Shown here in pieces: positions 50,530 through 58,752 of a DNA stretch of 64,000 bases. Source of the DNA: CAYMAI01 sp964388445 (GTDB lineage Bacteria > 4484-113 > JAGGVC01); assembly GCA_964388445.1 (NCBI GenBank), contig CAYMAI010000001.1:361985-425984 (forward strand), in the 5' to 3' direction. The position numbers and the translations under genes are program-made. The notes beneath the pieces are model-generated. The model had not been told where the DNA came from and searched no databases. It was given only the letters and a program-made list of their open reading frames with translations. Within the stretch, counting starts at the first letter, position 1. Every line of letters starts with the position of its first letter.

Positions 50530-52923
50530 ATGTTTAATCTACGCATACCGGCGATTGCCGCCGCCGCAGTCCTGTCGGTTTTTGCAGCCTTCGGCAGCGC
50601 ATTCGCGGACGGCATTCTAATTCCGCCGATCGATATTCCTATTCGGGAAGCCTTCGAAATCAAATATCATCGCGTAACCGTCGAAATCGAGGACGGGGTG
50701 GCGGTGACAAAAGTCGATCAGGCTTTTTTGAACCTAACCGGCCGGCGTATCGAGGCGGACTACGTTTTCCCAGTGCCGAAAGGCGCAGTCCTGCAAGATT
50801 TCGCGATGTGGGTGGGAAATCAGCGGGTGACGGGCCAAGTGCTCACCGCGGGCGAGGCGCGAGAAATCTACGAAAACATCGTGCGCTCCCAGCGCGACCC
50901 GGCGCTTCTGGAATATATAGGCAACAACGCGTTTAAAGCGCGCGTTTTTCCCATAGAACCCGGCGAAGAAAAGCGGATTCAAATTTCCTATTCGGAAGTT
51001 TTAAACGGAGACGGCGGGCTTTACGAATATGTATATCCGCTCAACACCGAGAAGTTTTCGGCAAGGCCGCTGGGCGAAGTCACGATTACGGGCAGCATCG
51101 AATCGGCGACGCCGATAAAAACCGTATATTCGCCTTCGCACAATATAGGCATAAACCGCAAGGAAGATAAAAAGGCTACGTTCGGCTATGAAGAAAAGAA
51201 CGTAAGGCCGGAAATCGACTTCGTGCTCTACTTCGCGGTGCGCGCAGGCGAAGTCGGCGCCAGCGTGCTCGCGTTCGACGAAGACGACCCGGACGACGGA
51301 TTTTTCATCGCCACGGTCGCGCCACAGGTGTCCGCCGACAATTCCAAAGTTATAGCCAAAAACTTTATTTTCGTGCTCGACAAAAGCGGAAGCATGATGG
51401 ACGACGACAAAATCGGCCAAGCTAAGGAAGCCCTTCGGTTCGTCGTTAGAAACCTCAACGAAGGCGACAGGTTCAACGTCATCGCGTATTCCGACGAAAT
51501 CTGGGAGTGCTTTCCGGGTGGAATGAAAAGCTATTCGGCGTCCACTCGCGACGAAGCGCTCGAATTCGTGCGCAAATTCGACGCGACCGGCGGAACGGAC
51601 ATCAACGGCTCGCTTCTTCGCGCGCTGGATATGCTGAAGGGCGAGTCGCGCGAGCGCCCGAGTTACATCGTCTTTCTGACTGACGGACTGCCGACCGTCG
51701 GCGAAACCGCCGAAGACAGGATACTCGGCAACGTTCGCTCGGCGAACAAAACGAACGTGCGCATGTTCAACTTCGGCGTGGGATACGACGTGAACACGCG
51801 TCTTCTCGACAAACTCGCGGAAGACAATCACGGTTTCAGCGAATATGTCCGTCCCGGCGAAAGCATGGAAGTCAAGATTTCCAATTTCTACTCGAAGATA
51901 TCGAGTCCGGTGCTGACCGACGTAAAAATCAGGTTCAACGGCGTAAGAGTGACCGAACTTTATCCGAAAACGATGCCGGATTTGTTCAAGGGAAGTCAGG
52001 TAGTACTCTCCGGCAGATTCACGGGCGCAAGCGGCTCCGCAACTGTCGAGATTACTGGAATGGTGGACGGCAAACAGCGCACTTACAACTTTCCGGCGAA
52101 TTTTGCGGGCAAAAGCTCCCATAGTTTCGTTCCGCGGCTTTGGGCGGGCCGGAAAATCGCTTACCTGACCGACGAAGCCAAAACCGGCGGTTTCAAACAA
52201 GAACTAATCGACGAAATCGTCCGGCTTTCGAAACGCTACGGCATCATCACGGAATATACGAGTTTCCTTATTCGCGAAGACGACTTTTTCTTCGCCGAAG
52301 AAGATGCGCGGATGGCTTACGAAGCCGCTGCGGCGCCGCTTGCCGATTTGAATACCGGCGCGGGCGCGGTCGGCCAAAGCCAGCAGGCGCAGAAAATGAA
52401 AGGCAATGCGCCGGACGCGAGTCAAGGCGGCGTAAACGCTCCAACCACCTATTACGACAAGGACGGCAACGAAGTCAGGGTCGAGCGCGTGAAGTATATA
52501 GACAGCCTTACGTTCTTCCTCGTGGACGGGTATTGGACGGACAGCAGGTATGACCCGGACAAGTTCGCCACAAAGGAAATCAAGGCGTTTTCGGATGCGT
52601 ATTACGACGTGCTTATCGCTAATCCCGAACTCGGCAAATTCTTCGCTCTCGGCGACAAACTGATTATTTGCCTCGACGGCAAGAAAGCGCTGAAAGTTTC
52701 GGCGGATGCAGGTCTCGAATCGTTGACCGACGCGGAAGCCTCGGCGCTCGGAGTCAAGATTTCGGCATCGGGCGGGCAGGGCGGATCCGGACTTGCCGTG
52801 GCGTCCTCCGCCGTCGCGAACGGCGGCGAAAAGGAAAGTCCCGGTGGCGTATTGCTCGCAGTAATGACGCTTGCCGCGGCGGCGCTTATCGGTTACCGCG
52901 CGCTTTTGTTCAAACCTTGCTGA
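50530..52923 (+). CDS. VIT and VWA domain secreted protein
   Basis: A 797-residue exported protein like inter-alpha-trypsin-inhibitor heavy chains. AAGGAGG before the ATG at 50530 fixes the start; the frame is open from 50473. Signal peptide about 1-27. The VIT domain (about 30-165) has HRVTVEIEDGVAVTKVDQAF, YVFPVPKGAVLQDFAMWV and AREIYENIVRSQRDPALLEYIG. The VWA domain (about 278-460) has the MIDAS D284-KSGSMM and FLTDGLPTVGE. Then a GIITEYTSFL segment, a Gln/Ala linker, and a C-terminal helix VLLAVMTLAAAALIGYRALLF as anchor. No LPxTG. Likely surface adhesion. Confidence 0.9.
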   Translation: MFNLRIPAIAAAAVLSVFAAFGSAFADGILIPPIDIPIREAFEIKYHRVTVEIEDGVAVTKVDQAFLNLTGRRIEADYVFPVPKGAVLQDFAMWVGNQRVTGQVLTAGEAREIYENIVRSQRDPALLEYIGNNAFKARVFPIEPGEEKRIQISYSEVLNGDGGLYEYVYPLNTEKFSARPLGEVTITGSIESATPIKTVYSPSHNIGINRKEDKKATFGYEEKNVRPEIDFVLYFAVRAGEVGASVLAFDEDDPDDGFFIATVAPQVSADNSKVIAKNFIFVLDKSGSMMDDDKIGQAKEALRFVVRNLNEGDRFNVIAYSDEIWECFPGGMKSYSASTRDEALEFVRKFDATGGTDINGSLLRALDMLKGESRERPSYIVFLTDGLPTVGETAEDRILGNVRSANKTNVRMFNFGVGYDVNTRLLDKLAEDNHGFSEYVRPGESMEVKISNFYSKISSPVLTDVKIRFNGVRVTELYPKTMPDLFKGSQVVLSGRFTGASGSATVEITGMVDGKQRTYNFPANFAGKSSHSFVPRLWAGRKIAYLTDEAKTGGFKQELIDEIVRLSKRYGIITEYTSFLIREDDFFFAEEDARMAYEAAAAPLADLNTGAGAVGQSQQAQKMKGNAPDASQGGVNAPTTYYDKDGNEVRVERVKYIDSLTFFLVDGYWTDSRYDPDKFATKEIKAFSDAYYDVLIANPELGKFFALGDKLIICLDGKKALKVSADAGLESLTDAEASALGVKISASGGQGGSGLAVASSAVANGGEKESPGGVLLAVMTLAAAALIGYRALLFKPC

Positions 52924-52955
52924 AGCGCTAAGTGAAACGAGCGGTCCGCTCGTCC

Positions 52956-54098
52956 CTAAAGGATTTTGGCATGGACGATCGTAAAGTCGTCTTGAAGCCG
53001 GATCTCGCGGGACGAGCGGACGATTTTCGCCTTTATTTCGCCAATTCCCTCTCCGGTTTTGCCGAGGCTGATTTCTTTCAGAAATTCCATCAGCCCGTCG
53101 TATCCGAGCAGTTCTCCGTAATCGGTCTTCACTTCGAGCGCGCCGTCGCTGTAAAGGAAAATGCCGTCGCCCGGCTCCATTTCGAACGATTCCTCGTCGT
53201 AAAGCTGCCCGTCGAACATTCCGCAAGGCAACCCCCCGGCGTCTCCGACAAAAGCGGTTTCGCCGTTTCTTATAAGCACTGCCGGCGGCGCCCCAGCATG
53301 CGAGGCGATTAGCTCGCGGCTTTCAAGATTTGCCATCACCAGAGTCGCGGTGACGCTCATCGGCTGACCGCTAATCGAGCATATCCGTTCGTTAAGGTTG
53401 GCAAGCATCGAACTCGGCTCCACCCAAAGCCCCATGTTTTCGACGAAAAACGAATGAATCATCGTGGAAACGAGCGCCGAGCCGATTCCGTGACCCATAA
53501 CGTCGCATACGACGAGGCCGTAAATGTCTTTGTTAAGCCTGAAAACGTTGCAATAGTCGCCGTTCACGTCCTCGGCGGGTTCGCTTATATATCCAAGTTC
53601 GATGCGCTCGTCGTCTATTTCATGGAAATTAATCAGGCTTCGCTGAATGCTCGCGGCAAAGTTATGCTGTCTGATTCCGTCCGTTTCATCGCGAAAAAAT
53701 TCTATTCCGCCGATTACGTTGCCTTCCCCGTCGTAAATCGGCGACACCGTCACGGATATGCAAACCGTTTTTCCGTCCGCCGACCTGGCGTTTATATTAA
53801 GCGGGCTGCGAGAGGATTGGCCGGTAACCATCGCCCTTTTCAGCGGGCAAAGCTCGTCCCCGCAAAGCGGCCGCCCCTGAGGGTCGGTGTGGCATAGAAT
53901 GTTGTCCCGGCAATGCTTGCCGACGACTTGCTCGGCAGTCCAGCCCGTTATTTCTTCGGCGCGCTTGTTCCAGAACAAAATTCTGCGGTCCGTGTCCGTG
54001 ATGTATGCGCCTTCGCTTATGCCGTCGAGCACACTTAACAGGCTTAAGTTTTCAGGATTTATCGCGCCTTGGCCGGGCACGGCTTTGCCATCGGGCAT
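52956..54098 (-). CDS. PAS domain - SpoIIE-type serine phosphatase
   Basis: A 380-residue cytoplasmic protein. The PAS domain (about 18-140) has VLDGISEGAYITDTDRRILFWNKRAEEITGW and, unusually, a Cys-rich stretch HCRDNILCHTDPQGRPLCGDELCPLKRA. The PP2C/SpoIIE domain (about 160-380) has EPAEDVNGDYCNVFRL, VVCDVMGHGIGSALVSTM and FLYSDGALEVKTDYGE, with the metal-binding Asp residues. Such proteins dephosphorylate anti-sigma antagonists in partner-switching. It lies about 100 bases after pilC on the same strand. The Cys-x-His pattern could bind a metal or haem; inference. Confidence 0.9.
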   Translation of the reverse strand: MPDGKAVPGQGAINPENLSLLSVLDGISEGAYITDTDRRILFWNKRAEEITGWTAEQVVGKHCRDNILCHTDPQGRPLCGDELCPLKRAMVTGQSSRSPLNINARSADGKTVCISVTVSPIYDGEGNVIGGIEFFRDETDGIRQHNFAASIQRSLINFHEIDDERIELGYISEPAEDVNGDYCNVFRLNKDIYGLVVCDVMGHGIGSALVSTMIHSFFVENMGLWVEPSSMLANLNERICSISGQPMSVTATLVMANLESRELIASHAGAPPAVLIRNGETAFVGDAGGLPCGMFDGQLYDEESFEMEPGDGIFLYSDGALEVKTDYGELLGYDGLMEFLKEISLGKTGEGIGEIKAKIVRSSREIRLQDDFTIVHAKIL

Positions 54099-54197
54099 GA
54101 TTACCTCGCAGCGCGTGAATACAAACTGGCGCGCGAATTATACACTGCGATGCCTGGGCATGCGGATAAAAGCCCGTCCGGTTCGAAAAGCGGCCGG

Positions 54198-55415
54198 CTA
54201 TTTAATGATATTCACGAGGTTGAATATCGGCAGATAAAGTCCGACGACGATTACACCGACGATTCCTCCGATGATAACGATCATCAAAGGCTCGATCATG
54301 CTCGCGAGAGCTCGAATCGTAGCGTCGATTTCGCTGTCGTAATAGTCCGAGAGCTTGTTCAGGATTTCTTCGAGGTTACCGGCTTCCTCGCCTACGCTGA
54401 TTAGGTTCGTCACGATGGGCGGGAACACTCTGGTACGCTTCATAGGCGCATGCAGGCTTTCGCCTTCCCGGATTCTGTCGCGAGTGTACATAATGGCGTT
54501 TTTAATAACGTCGTTCGTCGCGACGTTTTTGGAAACCTCCATCGCTTCCAGAATCGGCACGCCGCTTTCGTTAAGCGTGGCGAACGTGCGGGTGAAACGG
54601 GTAATCGCGACCTTTCTTGCGAGCGCGCCGAATATCGGAACTCGCAGAACTATCGGGTCGAGCAGCTTGTGGCCCCATTTGGTATTGCGAAACTTGATGA
54701 AAGCGATAATGAACACCGGGATAAAAAGCAAGTAATAGTAATACTGCAAGAGCCAATCGCTAAGCTCCATCAGTCTTCTCGTCAGCAGCGGCAGTTGCGC
54801 CTCGCCGCCGGAAAAGTCGTTATAGAACGCCGCGAACTGGGGAACGATGTACAAAAGCATGAACAGCGTAATGATTAGAGCGAAAACCGTGACGACGGTG
54901 GGATAAACCATCGCGCTCTTGACTTTATTGCGCAGGTCGAGCTCTTTTTCATAGAACGATGCGACGCGTTCGAGAATAGTGTCGAGCGCACCGCCGATTT
55001 CACCGGAGTGAACCATCGAGATGAAGAAATTGGAAAATGCACGGGGGTGCTTTTTCATCGAGCTTGTCAAAGTTTCGCCGGATTGAATGTCGGTTTTGAC
55101 TTTGTGGATAATGTCCCTGAAGCTCGAATTTTGGGTTTGCTCTTCGATGGTGTCGAGGGTTTCGGAGATGGTAAGGCCCGCGTTAAGCAATAGCGCGAAC
55201 TGGCGGGAGAAAATCGTAAGTTCCTTCAAACCTACTTTGAATAGACGCTCGAAAAGGAAAAACGGGTTGAACGCCCGCTTCTTTTCATGAATCTTCGTTA
55301 CGAAAAACCCCTCGTTGCGAAGGGCGTCGATTATCGCTTTCGGGTTGTCGGCTTCCACCGTGGAGGTGATAACCTTTCCCTGAGCGTCCTTGGCTGTATA
55401 GACGTAAGTCTTCAT
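54198..55415 (-). CDS. pilC: Type IV pilus inner-membrane platform protein PilC
   Basis: Platform protein of the pilus motor (GspF family). Two repeated GspF domains with three helices: FSRQFALLLNAGLTISETLDTI and FTRTFATLNESGVPILEAMEVS are the two copies of the conserved start, and LISVGEEAGNLEEILNKLSDYYD and MVHSGEIGGALDTILERVASFYE the two copies of the second motif. N-terminal MKTYVYTAKDAQGKVITSTVEA. 405 residues, normal. Third in pilB-pilT-pilC. Confidence 0.95.
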   Translation of the reverse strand: MKTYVYTAKDAQGKVITSTVEADNPKAIIDALRNEGFFVTKIHEKKRAFNPFFLFERLFKVGLKELTIFSRQFALLLNAGLTISETLDTIEEQTQNSSFRDIIHKVKTDIQSGETLTSSMKKHPRAFSNFFISMVHSGEIGGALDTILERVASFYEKELDLRNKVKSAMVYPTVVTVFALIITLFMLLYIVPQFAAFYNDFSGGEAQLPLLTRRLMELSDWLLQYYYYLLFIPVFIIAFIKFRNTKWGHKLLDPIVLRVPIFGALARKVAITRFTRTFATLNESGVPILEAMEVSKNVATNDVIKNAIMYTRDRIREGESLHAPMKRTRVFPPIVTNLISVGEEAGNLEEILNKLSDYYDSEIDATIRALASMIEPLMIVIIGGIVGVIVVGLYLPIFNLVNIIK

Positions 55416-55521
55416 CGAGCCGCATCTCCTTCAAAAAGATAGACACGGATTAGACTTTGGAAATCCAATCCGGTTCCCTGCGCGGTAAGGCGCATGTCGT
55501 ATTTTACCCAAAAAAAGCCAG

Positions 55522-56688
55522 TTAGACCCCTATGCTCGCGCCGTCGAGGTACGAATCGCTGTCTCCGCCCATACCCTTGCCGCCGCCGCCGGGACGCCTG
55601 GGCCGTTCCGCGCCGGCCGCAGTCGCGGCGCTGATTAGGCGCTGAAGGTTTCCGACGTTGCCCGCGTGCGCAAGGGCTGTTTCGAGCGTAATCAGCCTGT
55701 CGAGGTAACGGTCGCGCAGATTCTGGTCCATCGTTTGCATTCCCAGCTTCGCGTGCGTCATCATCGTCGAGTGAATCTGGAATTCTTTCTTCTCGCGGAT
55801 TAGGTTGCGAATTGCCGGAATGTTGAGCATGACTTCGAACGACGCCACTCGTCCGCCGCCTTCCGCAAGCGGAAGAAGCTGCTGGGACATGATGCACTGA
55901 AGAGAGTTCGCCAGCTGGGCGCGAATCTGGTCTTGCTGCTCGCTCGGGAAAACGTCCACGATACGGTCGATAGTCAATGGAGCGTTGTTGGTGTGCAAGG
56001 TGGCGAAAACAAGGTGTCCGGTTTCTGCGGCGGTAATTGCGGTGGAAATGGTTTCAAGGTCGCGCATTTCGCCGACGAGAATCACGTCCGGGTCTTGGCG
56101 CAGAACGCGTTTCAGCGCGCCGCCGAAAGACATCGTATCGCTTCCGATTTCGCGCTGGTTCACGTTGCACTTTTTGTGCTGGTGAACGTATTCGATTGGG
56201 TCTTCCATCGTGACGATGTGCAGGTCTTTGCTTTCGTTGATGACGTTGATCATCGACGCGAGTGAAGTAGATTTGCCGCTTCCGGTCGGCCCCGTTACCA
56301 GACAAAGGCCTCTCGGCATCATGATCACTTCTTTCATCACGTCGGGCAGCAATAGCTCTTCCATCGCCGGAATCTTTTCGGAAATGGCGCGCATCACGAG
56401 ACCGACGGACTCACGCTGCCAAAACATATTGCACCTGAAACGTCCGATACCTTTTTGGCTGTAGCCGAAGTCGAGTTCGCGCTCGAGCTCGTACTTCTTG
56501 CGCTGGTCTTCCCGAATCATCGAAAAGGCTAGGTTGCGGGTGTCTTCGGGCGTCATCGGCTTGTAGTCGAGCCTGACAAGGTGGCCGTGAATCCGGAGCG
56601 ACGGCGGCACGCCGGCGGTTATGTGCAGGTCACTCGCCGAGTGTTCGACCAGCTGCACCAGCAAATCGAGAATCGTTACATCGGTCAT
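55522..56688 (-). CDS. pilT: Type IV pilus retraction ATPase PilT
   Basis: Hexameric ATPase depolymerising the pilus. Walker A VTGPTGSGKSTSLASMI, the Asp box TMEDPIEYVHQHKKCNVNQREIG, Walker B DPDVILVGEMRDLETISTAITAAETGHLV, and near the C-terminus AIRNLIREKK, the AIRNLIRE motif specific to PilT. The tail (about 360-388) is Gly/Arg-rich. 388 residues. Confidence 0.96.
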   Translation of the reverse strand: MTDVTILDLLVQLVEHSASDLHITAGVPPSLRIHGHLVRLDYKPMTPEDTRNLAFSMIREDQRKKYELERELDFGYSQKGIGRFRCNMFWQRESVGLVMRAISEKIPAMEELLLPDVMKEVIMMPRGLCLVTGPTGSGKSTSLASMINVINESKDLHIVTMEDPIEYVHQHKKCNVNQREIGSDTMSFGGALKRVLRQDPDVILVGEMRDLETISTAITAAETGHLVFATLHTNNAPLTIDRIVDVFPSEQQDQIRAQLANSLQCIMSQQLLPLAEGGGRVASFEVMLNIPAIRNLIREKKEFQIHSTMMTHAKLGMQTMDQNLRDRYLDRLITLETALAHAGNVGNLQRLISAATAAGAERPRRPGGGGKGMGGDSDSYLDGASIGV

Positions 56689-56745
56689 AGAAATCCCTCA
56701 ATTGGGCACGGCGCACCGTGCAATTTAAACGCTCAAATCCCAAAA

Positions 56746-58548
56746 TCAGATGTTCGTTTCCACTTCGGCAAGTTTCGGCGCCGCTTCGCGCAGTCCGCCG
56801 CGAGGAGCCGCCGGGGCGGCCTCGAAGCCGTCGCCTTCCGTTTCGTAATCCGGGCGGGCGACCCTGAGGAGTTCCTCGAGGCTCGTTTCGCCTTTTACGA
56901 CCTTTTTCACGCCGCTTTCGAACAAAGTCTGCATGCCTTCCTGGCGGGCGAGATTCTTTACCGCGTGAATGCTGGTGTCGCGAATGATGAGGTCGCGCAG
57001 CCGGTTGCTCATGCGGAAAATCTCGAAAATGCCCGAGCGGCCGCGATATCCAAGGTGGTTGCAGAATTTGCAGCCGCGAGCCTTGTAAATAAGCGGCTTC
57101 TTGTCGAGCGTGCTGAGGTCGAAAGCGGAAGCCAGAATTTCGATTTCTTCCTCGCTCGGCTCATAGCTTTTCTTGCACTGCGCGCAGAGCTTGCGGCAAA
57201 GGCGCTGCGCCATCACGCCGCTGACTGTCGCATTGATAAGGTACGGCGGAACCTGCATGTTGACGAGTCGGGGAATCGCGCCGGGCGCGTCGTTCGTGTG
57301 AAGGGTGGAGAACACGAGGTGGCCGGTCAGCGCCGCTTGGACGGCTAGCTCGGCGGTTTCCGGGTCGCGGATTTCGCCGACCATTATGATGTCCGGGTCT
57401 TGACGCATTATGGTTCTCAGGCCCGTCGCGAAAGTCAAACCGACCTTGCTGTTAACGTGCACTTGGTTGATTTTCGGAAGCATGTATTCGACGGGGTCTT
57501 CCATAGTCACGACGTTGTTGCGCTCGTTCGCGATTTTGTCGAGTGCGGCGATAAGCGTCGTGGACTTGCCGCTACCGGTCGGGCCGGTGACGAGTATGAT
57601 GCCGTGAGGCTGAATGACCATTTCCTCGAATACCGGCAGTTCGTCTTCGTCGAAACCGAGGTCTTTGAGCGTCAACAGCGCGGCGCTCTTGTTAAGAAGA
57701 CGCATCACTATCTTTTCGCCGAAAACCGTGGGCAGCGTGGAAAACCGGATGTCGATTTCGTTTCCGCGGATGTTGACGCTGATGCGGCCGTCCTGGGGCT
57801 TTCTGCGCTCGCTCGTATCGAGACGGGCCAGAATCTTGAGGCGTGCCGTGACGGCTGCGATTGCAGGGCGCGGAACGGTGAGAATCTTCTGGAGCATGCC
57901 GTCCACGCGATAGCGCACGTCCATCCTGTCTTCCTTCGGTTCGAGGTGGATGTCGGATGACTTGTAATCCACCGCGCCGTTCAAAATCGTTTCGACGAGC
58001 TTAACGATAGGCGCCTGTTCGACTTCTTCGAGCGTCGCCTTGTCGATCATCGAAGAGTCGAGCACCATTCCCTTGTCGATTTGCTCCTGCCGGAACTCCT
58101 CGAGGGACTTGGCCGCTTCGTGCGACACCCCGAAATATTTGTCGAAGGCGAATTTGAGGCCATGCGGGCTCGTAATTCTCGGGCTCACCTCGTAGCCGGT
58201 GGAAAGCCGGATGTCGTCAATGGCGAGCAGGTTCAGCGGGTCCACCATCGCTACGATCAGGTTGTTTCCTTCGAGCCTGATGGGGAACGCCTGATGCCTT
58301 TGAATTAAATCGGGCGTCACCATTTTCGCCGCGTCGACGTCGATGTTCGCCTCGTACATATCCAGCTTTTCTATGTTCAGCTGCTTTGCGAGGACGTCCA
58401 TCACTTCTTCTTCGACGGCAAGCTGCATCTCGACGATTACCTCGCCGAGCCTGCGGCCTGTCTGCTTTTGATTCTCGAGCGCGTCCTGAAGCTTGTCGAG
58501 CGACAGAACGCCCTCGTCAATAAGCATGTCACCAAGTTTTTTCTGCAT
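56746..58548 (-). CDS. pilB: Type IV pilus assembly ATPase PilB
   Basis: Extension ATPase of 600 residues. I use the ATG at 58548 because AGGAGAG lies about nine bases upstream and the N-terminal MshEN domain then starts as usual (KLGDMLIDEGVLSLDKLQDALENQK). Walker A VTGPTGSGKSTTLIAAL, Walker B DPDIIMVGEIRDPETAELAVQAALTGHLV. The zinc site is complete: CRKLCAQC and, 34 residues later, CKFCNHLGYRGRSGIFEI. First gene of pilB-pilT-pilC. No pilin or PilM-Q genes are in the window. Confidence 0.95.
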   Translation of the reverse strand: MQKKLGDMLIDEGVLSLDKLQDALENQKQTGRRLGEVIVEMQLAVEEEVMDVLAKQLNIEKLDMYEANIDVDAAKMVTPDLIQRHQAFPIRLEGNNLIVAMVDPLNLLAIDDIRLSTGYEVSPRITSPHGLKFAFDKYFGVSHEAAKSLEEFRQEQIDKGMVLDSSMIDKATLEEVEQAPIVKLVETILNGAVDYKSSDIHLEPKEDRMDVRYRVDGMLQKILTVPRPAIAAVTARLKILARLDTSERRKPQDGRISVNIRGNEIDIRFSTLPTVFGEKIVMRLLNKSAALLTLKDLGFDEDELPVFEEMVIQPHGIILVTGPTGSGKSTTLIAALDKIANERNNVVTMEDPVEYMLPKINQVHVNSKVGLTFATGLRTIMRQDPDIIMVGEIRDPETAELAVQAALTGHLVFSTLHTNDAPGAIPRLVNMQVPPYLINATVSGVMAQRLCRKLCAQCKKSYEPSEEEIEILASAFDLSTLDKKPLIYKARGCKFCNHLGYRGRSGIFEIFRMSNRLRDLIIRDTSIHAVKNLARQEGMQTLFESGVKKVVKGETSLEELLRVARPDYETEGDGFEAAPAAPRGGLREAAPKLAEVETNI

Positions 58549-58752
58549 AAAGCAACTCTCCTGAAACCCCGGCCCCGAAGCCTTAAGAGGATAACATGAC
58601 CCGCCCGTCATGTCAATTTAAGGACGGCGCATGAAATTTGCTACAAGCTGCCCAAAGATTTCTTGCCGGAGATGTTAAATATCGTTTCAACGCGCCCTGC
58701 CGGAGGTTTGATTTAAGATATAATGTACTTGTTCCATCATCTGGAGGATATC

